A stretch of DNA of 64,000 nucleotides, taken from assembly GCA_023459055.1 (NCBI GenBank), contig JAEWVR010000011.1:310001-374000 (forward strand), given 5' to 3'. The position numbers and the translations under genes were made by a program. The notes under the pieces are model-generated. The model was given only the letters and a program-made list of their open reading frames with translations. It searched no databases and was not told the DNA's origin. This DNA comes from Fibrobacterota bacterium (GTDB taxonomy: Bacteria > Fibrobacterota > Chitinivibrionia > Chitinivibrionales > Chitinispirillaceae). Shown piece after piece: positions 35,201 to 45,071 of this stretch (position 1 is its first letter; each line of letters opens with the position of its first letter).

Positions 35201-37405
35201 TTAAGGTGTAACCATAATTCTTTTCATTCCGGACTGTTTTCCGTTTCGTATCATGACAAAGTAGATTCCTGGAACAAGGTCTGGAGAAATGTTCCAGGTG
35301 TAAAGAGCTGCATTTTCTTTGCGCTGCTCTTTCGGTTTGGCAACAAGTTGTCCATCTGCACTAAAAATTGATATAGAGCCACCTATTGGAACATTACGTA
35401 TTGATACCATTGGATTGCCCGATTTTGATAATGAAACCGGGTTTGGATATATCTGGATATCAGAAACATCAGGCTTTTTATTAATTGAATAACCGATATC
35501 CATGCGGGAGACACCAATATCGGTTCCAATCCATAAGTATCCATTTTTTTTGTCAAGAGACAGCCAGTTGATGGTATTGGATATGAGACCATGTGCTGTT
35601 GTGAACGTTTGAATCTGTTTTGACGATAGATCATAACGCAACAATCCATCCCCATCGGTACTGATCCAGAAAATGCTGTCATTTTCTTTCTCTATTGAAG
35701 TAATATTTGTTCCGAATTCATCAACTTTTTTCAAAGAGTGATTAAAATGAAGACTTGTGGTTGTGTCATTGTATCTGTAAAGACCATTTGTTGAGACTAT
35801 GAAAACATTATTGCTATGTATAGCACCTTGTGGAATCTGTTCTTTGTCATAAATGTTGACTGCATCAAGAATTGTTGCATTTGCGATAGTTTCACTTGCA
35901 ACAGTTTCGATTCCGCTGCCAAGTGGATTACCATTATGCTTTAGTATAACAATCCTGCCGTCATCTTCATTTCCTGCAATAATCTTTCCTTCGTTGTCAA
36001 CATGCAGCATTGTAAAATTGTAGGATCTTCCAGGTAAAATAGAAATAAAATGTGCATCTACCGGGTCGGTTTTTGAGTCATCAGGGTCATAACGCGAATC
36101 GTAACAGATTAAGCTTCCGCCATCATTGCGCCATCGCGAAATCCAGAGATAACCTGAAGAATCCTGAGCAAATGCATCGGTTTTTCCCCAGCCTTCATGG
36201 TTGTTTCTTACATAAAAACGTGTATTATCGTTTGAATTCACATGATAAATTTTCCAAGAATCGTTTGCAGGTGTGTATGTTTTAATCTGACCGCCTGATG
36301 TTCCAAACCAGATACGGCCATCATTTGTCTGATGTATAGCACGATTTTGGGCGTTCTCATTCAAGATTCCAAATTCAGGATAGTTGATATTGTTGTATAG
36401 CTTCCATGAATTGTTTTCAAATGCTTCAATACCTATCCACCAGGGAGGGTTTATGCCATCAACTTGCGGTAAATACCAGACTTTCCCTGTATTGTCAACA
36501 AATATACGGTTTACAGTCTGCTGTGTCGGGCCGGGAATCGGATACTGAACAAGTTCTTTTGAGTTCCATCGGTAAAAATAGTGCTCCGCTGTACCAACCC
36601 AGAATTCATCACCGTTGTGATATTTCAAACAGGTAATTTTACTTGGAAAATCTATTGTGTCTGATGTATTGTTAACTATTGTGCTGCCGGATGTACTGAA
36701 TACTTGTCCGTTTACAATATAAGAAAATCCACTGTTTGGTATAACACGATTGTTGACGACAGAAAACGATTTTACCTGCATTGTCGTTGAATCGTAGACT
36801 TTCCATATTGACGGATCAAAAAAGTTAATTTTACTGATACCGTTTTTTAGTGATAGTATTGTAGTGCCCTCATTTGATCCGCAATAAAGAGTATCATTAA
36901 AAATTTCGATCACGTTAATTTGTGGTGATGTAAAATTACCAATTTTGGTCGCGCTTTTCTCTGCGTATCCAGCCTCTGTGTTGAATACACTGATACCCTT
37001 ATTTGATGCAACAAAAAGATATTTCCCATATTTGGCAAGGTCAAGTATTTTCCATTTTGAGGAAAAATAATTGCGGTAACTGGCAACAGAACCTTTTTCT
37101 ATTGGTAATTTTCGATTAACAAGAAAACCATTATTGGTTCCATACCAAAGGGATTGATCATTTTCAAAACATAATGCTGTAATATTTGGATCTGGTGAAT
37201 TATTATCATTTGGAAGGATCCGGCCGGAACTGTTTTCTAAATTGTAGACATAAAGTCCGCCAGATGATGCAACAAAGAGATTATTCCCCTTTTGTTCGAT
37301 ATCATTAACAGTAATGGTGGATGAAAAATTTAAAAAATTCTCTGCAGGTAGAAAATTGTAAAAACAAATAATCAGAATAATGCTACGAAAAAAAAAGTTT
37401 TTCAT
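35201..37405 (-). CDS. Secreted beta-propeller protein with C-terminal sorting domain
   Basis: 734 aa. Signal peptide FFFRSIILIICFYNFLPA. The body has many ~40-60-residue repeats of the two-component-regulator propeller type (LWYGTNNGF, IWFGTSGGQI, LWIGTDIGVSRMD). The last ~80 residues are a type-A sorting domain: IQIYPNPVS, GSISIFSADGQLVA, LVPGIYFVMIRNG, KRIMVTP. This points to outer-membrane export by a T9SS-like route. It heads a leftward run into the glycan genes (gap 63 bp). It probably functions at the cell surface in sensing or binding; no catalytic residues are seen. Confidence 0.85.
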   Translation of the reverse strand: MKNFFFRSIILIICFYNFLPAENFLNFSSTITVNDIEQKGNNLFVASSGGLYVYNLENSSGRILPNDNNSPDPNITALCFENDQSLWYGTNNGFLVNRKLPIEKGSVASYRNYFSSKWKILDLAKYGKYLFVASNKGISVFNTEAGYAEKSATKIGNFTSPQINVIEIFNDTLYCGSNEGTTILSLKNGISKINFFDPSIWKVYDSTTMQVKSFSVVNNRVIPNSGFSYIVNGQVFSTSGSTIVNNTSDTIDFPSKITCLKYHNGDEFWVGTAEHYFYRWNSKELVQYPIPGPTQQTVNRIFVDNTGKVWYLPQVDGINPPWWIGIEAFENNSWKLYNNINYPEFGILNENAQNRAIHQTNDGRIWFGTSGGQIKTYTPANDSWKIYHVNSNDNTRFYVRNNHEGWGKTDAFAQDSSGYLWISRWRNDGGSLICYDSRYDPDDSKTDPVDAHFISILPGRSYNFTMLHVDNEGKIIAGNEDDGRIVILKHNGNPLGSGIETVASETIANATILDAVNIYDKEQIPQGAIHSNNVFIVSTNGLYRYNDTTTSLHFNHSLKKVDEFGTNITSIEKENDSIFWISTDGDGLLRYDLSSKQIQTFTTAHGLISNTINWLSLDKKNGYLWIGTDIGVSRMDIGYSINKKPDVSDIQIYPNPVSLSKSGNPMVSIRNVPIGGSISIFSADGQLVAKPKEQRKENAALYTWNISPDLVPGIYFVMIRNGKQSGMKRIMVTP

Positions 37406-37554
37406 TGGATTGATCTTACTCTTTTACGAAAGTTGTTATTAAATGTATTAAACAAAAATACGAAAAAAATATCCGTTTATTGTTTAAATACGAAAAAAGC
37501 ACCAAACCGGTGCCCTTAATTCCTGCTATCATGGTAGTAAAAACTGCTATAAAC

Positions 37555-37627
37555 TGGAGCTGAGGGGGATCGAACCCCTGGCCTCTACATTGCGAACGTA
37601 GCGCTCTCCCAGCTGAGCTACAGCCCC
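37555..37627 (-). tRNA. tRNA-Ala (anticodon CGC)
   Basis: On the minus strand the acceptor GGGGCTG pairs with CAGCTCC. D-arm GTAGCTCAGCTGGGAGAGC, anticodon loop TTCGCAA (CGC) on stem CTACG/TGTAG, and T-arm with GGTTCGATCC are all present. CCA is not encoded. 73 nt, reading GCG codons. Confidence 0.96.
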
Positions 37628-37636
37628 AATGTATTG

Positions 37637-37665
37637 AATATACATCGGTCACTGTACTACTTCAA
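37637..37665 (-). promoter_or_regulatory. Promoter of tRNA-Ala
   Basis: Minus strand TTGAAG (37665-37660), 17-bp spacer, TATATT (37642-37637), 9 nt before the mature tRNA 5' end. Confidence 0.65.
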
Positions 37666-37809
37666 GGGTGTATTGTTTGATGCACTGTAATTGTGTATGT
37701 GGTTGTCACGAAAGTTGATTCGAATCCCACGGTATTATATGGGTATTGACATTACATACACCCCAATGATATCTTTGAGTTTGATCTGCATTTCAAGACT
37801 GGAGCTAGC

Positions 37810-38379
37810 ATGAGTCCTGAATTATCTGAAGACATGTACCGGCGGATATACCGGCTGATTAAACGTCAGATTGATCCGCGTGTCATTGCTAACACAATGA
37901 ATATTCCTCTTAGAACAGTTGAAGGTATTATTGGCAGATATGGCAAAACTTCTCTTGAAGATCTCACTTCAGGTACAGGATTGGACTCTGAAGAAACTAC
38001 AGAAAAGGGATTTTTGGATATCTATAACTATCCCAAAACACGCTATTCGATCATTCAGATTGTCGGAACTCTTACTAAAGAGCATGTAAATCAATTCAAT
38101 GATGAGCTTGAGAAAACATCGACAACTGCGATTAAAGCGCTTGCAGTCAGAATGTCTGATATTTCAAGTATTGACAGTGATGGTGCCGGGGTGTTGATCA
38201 AATACTTTGAGCGTTTTCAGACATATGGAAAATATTTTGCACTTCTTGATCCACCACCGGAACTTGAGGCATCACTAAATGCCCTGAAAGTTGCTGAAGC
38301 AATTCCAATTTTTGGAACTGAACGCGCCTTTGAAGAAGCAGCGTTTTCGCGCCGGTCCCCAGGTACTCTCAAACGCTAA
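37810..38379 (+). CDS. STAS-domain protein with N-terminal helix-turn-helix
   Basis: 189 aa. Residues 5-50 read as a helix-turn-helix (RRIYRLIKRQIDPRVIANTM, then IPLRTVEGIIGRYG). After a linker, residues ~75-180 form a STAS domain (anti-anti-sigma type): IQIVGTLTKEHVNQF, LAVRMSDISSIDSDGAGVLI with Ser at the phosphorylation position (SSIDSDG), and KYFALLDPPPELEASLNAL. No adjacent anti-sigma kinase or sigma factor. GGAG 8 nt upstream of ATG. Confidence 0.78.
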   Translation: MSPELSEDMYRRIYRLIKRQIDPRVIANTMNIPLRTVEGIIGRYGKTSLEDLTSGTGLDSEETTEKGFLDIYNYPKTRYSIIQIVGTLTKEHVNQFNDELEKTSTTAIKALAVRMSDISSIDSDGAGVLIKYFERFQTYGKYFALLDPPPELEASLNALKVAEAIPIFGTERAFEEAAFSRRSPGTLKR

Positions 38380-38610
38380 TGTGCATCTTTTGTTCAACGG
38401 AATTTGTGCCATAAGAAACGCTTATTCTACATAGTGTCCGGTTGCATAAATTAATTTTATCAGTAATTCTTTGTGCAGTTTCTGTTGGACTTGCGTTCCA
38501 ATGCCAATCTGTTTGGCCTGCAAAATACTCCTCAGATAACAGAGTCTCTGAATGTACATGGTATCATTCAAAGTAACTGCACCTCAAACATTGTTTGGAA
38601 GGAATATCTG

Positions 38611-38841
38611 ATGTCATATCTTGGAATCGGCTACAATGGTACTAAAACTTCCTTTTTGCGTGATGAAGTAAATCTATATATGGACTGGCTCAAAGGTGAC
38701 AGGCTGCCACGTTTTTTTGGTGATGCCTTTATTGTCTTGTATGATTCTAACACAGCAAGAGAATTTGCGAAAAAATGTAAGATTAATGCTGATCCCGGTA
38801 CTATATTTGTTTACCATATGGAGAAACCGCCGGAAGATTAA
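38611..38841 (+). CDS. Small protein of unknown function, 76 aa
   Basis: Starts at ATG 38611 with GGAAGG 8 nt upstream; the frame stays open back to 38473, but there is no ribosome binding site there and that part looks less protein-like. Content: SYLGIGYNG...FLRDEVNLYMDWL...FFGDAFIVLYDSNTAREFAK. Family unknown. It lies between the STAS gene and the 678-aa gene, about 60 bp from the latter. Confidence 0.5.
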   Translation: MSYLGIGYNGTKTSFLRDEVNLYMDWLKGDRLPRFFGDAFIVLYDSNTAREFAKKCKINADPGTIFVYHMEKPPED

Positions 38842-38900
38842 TTAAACTGTCGACAGGCAGGAATCCTGCAAAAAAGTACATTAAGTGAAAAGAAGTAACT

Positions 38901-40937
38901 ATGCTACATTTTACAGATAAAATTGAATCCCAGAAGATTTTAAGGCTTTTGTCAAGAAGTCTTCCTTATTATTTAAAATCATGGAATGAAATAGATGCTA
39001 ACGATGGTCTTTTCGGTTCAATAGATCCCCCGAATTTTAATATGCGTTCTGTCGGTTCGTCATCGCCTGTAATCGAATATGTGTTGCGGCCGCATCTAAA
39101 TGTTCTTTGTATTCTCGGGTCGTATATCTTTCAGAATAATACCGATTTGATTGGTGCAATACTGTCAAGGGACGAACTTGTAAATAAAATTAAAAAAGGT
39201 GTAAACTGGGCTTGTGGAACACATCTAACCGGTTACCTTGATGTCGAGACGTTTCTGAGTCGTAAGCGGTGGGGAGAAAACTGGAGAAGCAGCCTGTGGG
39301 CATCACAGCTGGGTCTTATAAGCGTGTTTTGTAAAGATGTTTTAACAAAGGCGCAAATGCAGCGTATTCGTGAGATCGTTGCCTTTGAAGCAGACCGCTT
39401 TATTGATCTGCCTCCACCAGGCGGGTGTGAAGTAGATACAAAGATTGAAGAAAATGCACAGGACTCCATGGTGCTGGCCTGGGCAATCAATCTCGATCCA
39501 TCACATCCAAATGTCAAAATGTGGAATGAAGCGTTACAAAGATGGTCGATTAATATTGCGTCAAGTATTCATGATAAAACAGATCACACACGCTTTTTTG
39601 ACAGTTCTGTTGCCGCTTCTGTTACAACGCAAAATTTATTTCCCGATATGACCGCAGAGAACCATGGCTTTTTTGCACCTGAGGTTCTTGCATATGGACA
39701 ATGGATTGTACTTGTCATGGCTGCATATGCTCTTCACAATGAGGACCGACCATCATATATCGAACGCAAAGCGCATCAGCGTACGTTTGACATTCTTATG
39801 CGTTTTTGCATGCCCAATGGAATGATCTATTCTCCCGGCGGAAGTGATATGCCTATGTTTATTCCCAGGCCAATGGCTCTAGCGTGGGGGTTGTGGCATA
39901 ATGATCCGCGCGCTTTGCATATGGCTGGCCGTCTTCTTTCCTGGATGGATACCTGTCTTTTGACAAATATGGAAAATCAGGGCCCCTGGGTGTTTGGCTT
40001 TCAGCAGTCCCATGCAGGGTGGGAGTTGCAATTTCAGAGTCAGGTCGGTATCGAACTTGCAATGCTTGCGTCATTGCCCTTTTCAAAAGAACAACGATTC
40101 TTTTCTCCTGGACAAATAGAGAATTCAATTGATACTCGTCATATATACCCATATGTTGAGGTCTGTTATCGCCGCAATATCAGAACCAGCCGGAGTATGG
40201 CCTGGAAAGCCATTGGAAACCATCCACTTATCGGCATAAGCATTCATAATCAGCCAGAGCTGATTTCACCATTTAAGGGCGCACTTGTCGGAATACCATC
40301 AGTAAGTAATCCGGTAAAAAAATGGAAAGTGGCATTTCATGAAGATAAGCTGCTTCGGGATGGTTTCGATACATTCGGGCGGATAGACTATTATGACACC
40401 GAATCAAATAAGATACTGGAACGCGATTTGAGAGTAATAACATGGGGTGATGAGGGGCTTATTGTACTTGACAAAATTACTGCGTTGACAAAGTTGCAGG
40501 TAAATGAGCAGTATCTGTCACCTCTTTATCTTGTCAATGATCACTGGACGGGTAATTCACTTGATTTTTGCAGTGGATCACTCCGTGAAACGTTTACATC
40601 TGATCAGAAAAAATACAGGGAAGTCGGATGCCCGTCGTTTTGGGCAAGTATTCAAAATCATCTGTTATTCCAGTTCCTTTGGGGGCGGACCAAAGGGCTC
40701 TGCTATCTGCCGGGAGGGGATCGCAACGCGCCTCCATACTGGAAAAACTGCAGAGTTGACATGCTTGGTGTACGTGTAGATCCGATGGATGCTGATGCTG
40801 GTACTGTGATTTACAAAACAGGATACTATATCGGTGCCGGAAAGGGACCACGCCCATTTAAATCTGCTGGTACCGCAGGTGAGTTTTTCAAAGGCCTCGT
40901 CGTAATGGATGGTAAAATTACCATCGGTGTTGATTGA
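38901..40937 (+). CDS. Large protein, possible heparinase-like (alpha/alpha toroid plus beta-sandwich)
   Basis: 678 aa, no signal peptide. The first ~400 residues are helical and Trp/His-rich (WNEIDANDGLFGSIDPPNFN, NAQDSMVLAWAINLDPSHPN, AENHGFFAPEVLAYGQW). The remainder looks beta-rich (FGRIDYYD, ERDLRVITWGDEGLIVLDKI, GYYIGAGKG). This order recalls heparinase II/III-like lyases and related glycan proteins, but no catalytic block was identified. It is followed by a YkgJ gene (1-bp gap), GSCFA and GT9 genes, all nearly overlapping, so a surface-glycan function is probable. Confidence 0.55.
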   Translation: MLHFTDKIESQKILRLLSRSLPYYLKSWNEIDANDGLFGSIDPPNFNMRSVGSSSPVIEYVLRPHLNVLCILGSYIFQNNTDLIGAILSRDELVNKIKKGVNWACGTHLTGYLDVETFLSRKRWGENWRSSLWASQLGLISVFCKDVLTKAQMQRIREIVAFEADRFIDLPPPGGCEVDTKIEENAQDSMVLAWAINLDPSHPNVKMWNEALQRWSINIASSIHDKTDHTRFFDSSVAASVTTQNLFPDMTAENHGFFAPEVLAYGQWIVLVMAAYALHNEDRPSYIERKAHQRTFDILMRFCMPNGMIYSPGGSDMPMFIPRPMALAWGLWHNDPRALHMAGRLLSWMDTCLLTNMENQGPWVFGFQQSHAGWELQFQSQVGIELAMLASLPFSKEQRFFSPGQIENSIDTRHIYPYVEVCYRRNIRTSRSMAWKAIGNHPLIGISIHNQPELISPFKGALVGIPSVSNPVKKWKVAFHEDKLLRDGFDTFGRIDYYDTESNKILERDLRVITWGDEGLIVLDKITALTKLQVNEQYLSPLYLVNDHWTGNSLDFCSGSLRETFTSDQKKYREVGCPSFWASIQNHLLFQFLWGRTKGLCYLPGGDRNAPPYWKNCRVDMLGVRVDPMDADAGTVIYKTGYYIGAGKGPRPFKSAGTAGEFFKGLVVMDGKITIGVD

Positions 40938-40938
40938 C

Positions 40939-41487
40939 ATGGACAAGATCAATACCATCGTTCAACAGTATAAAAAACTGAGTGACTGGTGTTCTGCGTT
41001 CTGGGATGCTGTTTACGACAAATGCAAGGGTGATATTGCGTGTAATGCCGGATGTGGCATCTGCTGTGAATTGCAGAGTGTTAATCTTCTGGAAGCATAC
41101 ATAATTTTTCATGCACTCCAATCGAGTAAGGTTACCTTGAATAATCAATTCAATGAGAAATGTGTATTTCTTATTGATGATAAATGTGAAATTTATAATG
41201 TCAGGCCGCTTATCTGCAGAACGCATGGTCTGGCAATTAAAAGCAGAGAGTTTACAACGTCATACAGCATTACCTGCCCCTATAATTTTAACGAAACCGA
41301 TCTTGAAAAAAATAGTAGCATCATTCTTGACATGGACATGATTACTGAGAACAGTGTAAAACTGAATCTCGCATTTTGTATAATAAACGGACTTGAAAGT
41401 TTTGCAGATAAACGAATACTGATGAGGGATGTTGCATCTGCAACATTTGATTCACAAGTTGTAAATGTATTCAAAGGGGTGTTATGA
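40939..41487 (+). CDS. YkgJ-type Fe-S/zinc-binding cysteine-cluster protein
   Basis: 182 aa from ATG 40939; an alternative ATG at 40909 overlaps the preceding gene. Cys cluster CNAGCGICCE (C-x3-C-x2-CC) with CEIYNVRPLICRTHG further on, the YkgJ/UPF0153 pattern. These proteins often mark modification of glycans, but a reaction is not known. The gene overlaps the GSCFA gene as ATGA. Confidence 0.8.
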   Translation: MDKINTIVQQYKKLSDWCSAFWDAVYDKCKGDIACNAGCGICCELQSVNLLEAYIIFHALQSSKVTLNNQFNEKCVFLIDDKCEIYNVRPLICRTHGLAIKSREFTTSYSITCPYNFNETDLEKNSSIILDMDMITENSVKLNLAFCIINGLESFADKRILMRDVASATFDSQVVNVFKGVL

Positions 41488-42473
41488 CAGAACTGTTCCG
41501 TACCCCCGTGACAATTACTCCACTGAAGAAACTCTTTGATTATCATGCAAGTATCTTTATGGTTGGTTCATGTTTTTCTGAAAATGTATTTGTAAAACTT
41601 AAAAGTCACAAATTTAATGTGATAAGTAATCCTTCTGGGATCATCTATAATCCTGTTTCAATCTCACGCTGCATAACCAGGCTGATAGAAAATAAACGTT
41701 ATACTGCTGATGAATTGTTTTTTCATGATGGCCTGTATCGCTCGTTTGATCATCATACATCATTTTCTGATTCTGACATAAGTTTGACGCTTGAGAAAAT
41801 TAATGGTACATTTGATTCGGCGCGTGAATCTTTGTGTCGCTCGGATCTGGCGGTAATAACATTAGGAAGTGCGTTTGTCTATGAATTGCGTGATAATCCG
41901 CGAGTTGTTGCAAATTGTCATAAACTGCCTGATCAAAAATTTACACGACGGCTATTAACTATTAATGAAATAGTTGATTCTCTAACAAATGCAGTCAACG
42001 AACTTTTAAAGCTAAATCCGTCAATACAGGTCGTTTTTACAGTAAGTCCGGTAAGGCATCTGCGTGACAACGCTCATGAAAACTGTGTCAGCAAGGCATA
42101 CCTTATTGCGTCAATTAATCAGCTTCAGGATAACTATACGCAAATATCCTGCTTCCCATCGTATGAGTTAATGCTTGATGAACTGCGGGATTATCGCTTT
42201 TACAATGCAGATATGGTTCATCCATCAGATGTCGCGATCGATTTCATTTGGAACCGTTTTTGCAGATTCTGCTTTGATAGTAAAACACTCGACTTTATTC
42301 GAATGTATCAACCCGTTCTTGCATCAATGAATCACAGGATTCAGACTAACGATCCTGCAAAAATCACACAGTTTACGTATTCCATAAGAAGGGTGCTTGA
42401 TACAATAAAAGACAAATTTACTGATTTACAATTAGAAACTGAATACATGTGGCTTGAAAATTACAGTAAATGA
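41484..42473 (+). CDS. GSCFA-domain protein
   Basis: 329 aa with VGSCFSENV (27-35), the family's eponymous motif, then NPSGIIYNP, FTVSPVRHLRD and YNADMVHPSDVAIDFIW near the end: the SGNH-hydrolase-like Ser/Gly, Asn/Asp and Asp-x-x-His elements. I infer an acyl-esterase or acyltransferase on a glycan. Overlaps both neighbours by 4 bp. Confidence 0.87.
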   Translation: MTELFRTPVTITPLKKLFDYHASIFMVGSCFSENVFVKLKSHKFNVISNPSGIIYNPVSISRCITRLIENKRYTADELFFHDGLYRSFDHHTSFSDSDISLTLEKINGTFDSARESLCRSDLAVITLGSAFVYELRDNPRVVANCHKLPDQKFTRRLLTINEIVDSLTNAVNELLKLNPSIQVVFTVSPVRHLRDNAHENCVSKAYLIASINQLQDNYTQISCFPSYELMLDELRDYRFYNADMVHPSDVAIDFIWNRFCRFCFDSKTLDFIRMYQPVLASMNHRIQTNDPAKITQFTYSIRRVLDTIKDKFTDLQLETEYMWLENYSK

Positions 42474-43399
42474 GAACGATTGTTTATCATAGCGGAGCAC
42501 TTGGGGATTTCATCTCCATTTTACCTGTGTTAAGAATATGGAGAATGCATACTGCTTCACCAATTGATATTATCACCAGAGCAGCGCATTACAGATTAAC
42601 AAAACATTTTAAAATCACCGGCAACGGAATTGATGTTGATAGTTCGGTTATAGCAAAATTGTTTGTCGATAATGGTACTGAAATTGCATCTTTTATAAGT
42701 ACCTATACACATGCAATTCTGTTTGCGTCTGAATCATCACAAATCGTCAAGAATTTTAAATCGTATTTCAGGGGGGCGTTGTATTATCACGACCCGCATC
42801 CGGATCGGGTTATGCATTGTACTGATTACCAACTGTCAATCATTGATCCGGTCCGATCAATGTATTCCTCTGATTTAAGTATCCCCGGTATTCCTTTTGA
42901 AAATGAGAGAAATTTAAATACTAACCGGATCTGCATTCACACCGGAAGCGGAAGTGCACTAAAAAACTGGGATTTCAATAACTACCTGGGAATCGCAGAA
43001 TTACTAAGAAGTCAAGGGTATGCAATTTGCTGGATCAGAGGATATGCTGAAATGTCTGAAATATACCCATCAGGTGATTGTATTTATACCATTGACTCAT
43101 TAATCGATGTATCTATGCTTCTAAATGATTCACTGCTGTTTATAGGAAATGACAGCGGATTATCGCATCTGGCTGCAGCTTGCGGTTGTAAGGTCGTATC
43201 GATATTCGGACCATCTGACCCGGCTGTGTGGGCACCAAAAGGAACGGGTGATATTCGTATTATTTACAATAGAAAAAACTGTTCGCCTTGCCATCTCCAA
43301 AACAGTACGGTAAATAAAGAATGCCAGCGGGAGTGCCTTCAAAGTATCGGCATTCATACTGTCGCGGATATCTGTATGCAACTTGTTTCTAGTATGTGA
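42470..43399 (+). CDS. Glycosyltransferase family 9 (heptosyltransferase-like), second copy
   Basis: 309 aa. LGDFISILPVLRIWR N-terminal, IHTGSGSALKNWDFNNY and FIGNDSGLSHLAAACGCKVVSIFGPSDP C-terminal: the GT9 donor site. Two GT9 genes in the window are in different operons and differ in sequence, so they probably add different residues. Last gene of the overlapping set. Confidence 0.86.
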   Translation: MRTIVYHSGALGDFISILPVLRIWRMHTASPIDIITRAAHYRLTKHFKITGNGIDVDSSVIAKLFVDNGTEIASFISTYTHAILFASESSQIVKNFKSYFRGALYYHDPHPDRVMHCTDYQLSIIDPVRSMYSSDLSIPGIPFENERNLNTNRICIHTGSGSALKNWDFNNYLGIAELLRSQGYAICWIRGYAEMSEIYPSGDCIYTIDSLIDVSMLLNDSLLFIGNDSGLSHLAAACGCKVVSIFGPSDPAVWAPKGTGDIRIIYNRKNCSPCHLQNSTVNKECQRECLQSIGIHTVADICMQLVSSM

Positions 43400-43480
43400 T
43401 AAAACAAACTGTTGTTGCTTCTATCGTTTGCCTGTGATCAATATAATAGATTTATATCCGGTTTTATGGTAAGATTATTA

Positions 43481-43516
43481 GGGATATCCACTAATGAACG
43501 CTTCTCAGGATATCCC
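43481..43516. repeat. 9-bp inverted repeat with embedded palindromes
   Basis: GGGATATCC (43481-43489) and GGATATCCC (43508-43516) with an 18-nt loop, 82 bp after the GT9 stop in a 287-bp gene-free stretch before the PHP gene. May be a terminator or binding site; no U-run. Nothing else is apparent in the intergenic stretch. Confidence 0.45.
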
Positions 43517-43686
43517 GGGACGATGATTTTTGCTGGTTTTTATTTCGTTCGAAAATATTAAATATCAAAAGGTTACCATAACTATGCATTGCAAATGGTG
43601 AATGTTTTTTTAAGTATGTGTAACAATTAATATCTGTATGATACAATTATGGTTGTTAATAAGATTGAGATTGACGAAAGGTAACT

Positions 43687-44886
43687 ATGAATATAAATAC
43701 GCATGTGCATACACCATACTCTTTCAGCGCGTATGATTCGGTAGGGGAGATTGTTACGGCTGCAAAGCGAGAGGGTGTGGTCGTGCTTGGCATTAATGAT
43801 TCCAACACTATTGAGGGGCATGGGTATTTCGCTGAGGACTGTTCAAAAAATGCCATATACCCTTTGTTTAATATTGAATTAGTTTCTGTAATTGAGAGTG
43901 ACAAAACAGCGAGTCTTCACTGGAATGATCCATCCTGTGCTGGTATTATGCATTTATGCGGTAAAGCACTTGACTTTCCGGTTGCATTTAACAGCGATTC
44001 ACGGAATCTGATCGGGACTGTCTGGAAAATTACACAGGATCGTATCTGGAAAATTATCACGAAACTTAATGAGTATTTTAAATCCAGTAATATTGAGTAT
44101 ACTCTTGATTATAATGCATTACGTTCTCACTATGCAAAGCATGCTATTACTGATTGGCATATTATACGTGCTATATATACTGATTTTATGTCAAAATGGG
44201 GCGGTACGGATCTTCTTGTGCAGAATTTCAAAACCATCCTTAAAATGGATTCATTTTCATCTGATTGCAATAATGCAGTTTTAATGCAGAGGCTGATAAG
44301 AAGTAAACTATTAGATCCCGGTTCACCCGGTTTTGTTGAGGAGTACTACAACAATAGTGTCCGGTACTATGAAGCCAAAATGCTTATTTTATCTGCAGGC
44401 GGCATACCATGTTATACGCTGCTTCTTGATTCAAGTCAACCGCTTACTGACAAAGAACGAAATATCGATCAGTTGATTAATGAGTTGTTATTAATGGATA
44501 TTCGTGCTGTCGAGTTTATACCCGATAGAGTTGATTCTGATCTGCTTAAAAAATATGCGTATCGTTTTTATGAGAAGGGTTTTATTGTCACGTTTGGAAC
44601 CGAGCATAATCAGCTTGAGCGATTATCACTTGTTCCCGGGACATTTAATGGAAAAGCACTTGATGACGAGCTTCTACGGATAGGTTATGATGGTGCATGT
44701 ATTTATGCAGCTCATCAGGAGATGCATCATCAGAAATGTCCGGGCTTTGTTGATGATATGGGAAAACGTTTAGTCCATCCCGCACGAATCAGGGACTTTA
44801 TCAGGATCGGTGATGACGTAATTAAGAGAACATTACATCATGAGGATCAACATGATATTAAATGGTATGAGCCAACCTATTCATGA
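43687..44886 (+). CDS. PHP-domain metal-dependent phosphoesterase
   Basis: 399 aa. PHP motifs: H-x-H (NTHVHTPYS, 4-12), INDSNT (variant of TDHDT) followed by GHG, FNIEL at the third position and FGTEHN late. The ligand pattern is close to PHP phosphatases and DNA-polymerase PHP domains, but INDSNT lacks the usual His. Substrate unknown. The preceding AAAGGTAACT gives a ribosome binding site 5 nt before ATG. Confidence 0.82.
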   Translation: MNINTHVHTPYSFSAYDSVGEIVTAAKREGVVVLGINDSNTIEGHGYFAEDCSKNAIYPLFNIELVSVIESDKTASLHWNDPSCAGIMHLCGKALDFPVAFNSDSRNLIGTVWKITQDRIWKIITKLNEYFKSSNIEYTLDYNALRSHYAKHAITDWHIIRAIYTDFMSKWGGTDLLVQNFKTILKMDSFSSDCNNAVLMQRLIRSKLLDPGSPGFVEEYYNNSVRYYEAKMLILSAGGIPCYTLLLDSSQPLTDKERNIDQLINELLLMDIRAVEFIPDRVDSDLLKKYAYRFYEKGFIVTFGTEHNQLERLSLVPGTFNGKALDDELLRIGYDGACIYAAHQEMHHQKCPGFVDDMGKRLVHPARIRDFIRIGDDVIKRTLHHEDQHDIKWYEPTYS

Positions 44887-45071
44887 TTTGCGATAATAAC
44901 TAACGACTGGACTGATATATTTTAAGTTGCATTGCAATCACAAATTGTTGAAACGTCCCAGGTGATGAAAAATCATTGTGCAGACTAATGGATTTTTTAC
45001 AGTTCAGAAACTATTTTTGTGTGAATCGATTAACTATGAATCAATAAATATCAGTATCAAGAATACAATAA

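Noticed and set aside
37700..37745. T-arm-like GATTCGAATCCC near the tRNA-Ala gene
   Set aside because: No D-arm, anticodon stem or pairing acceptor upstream; chance resemblance.
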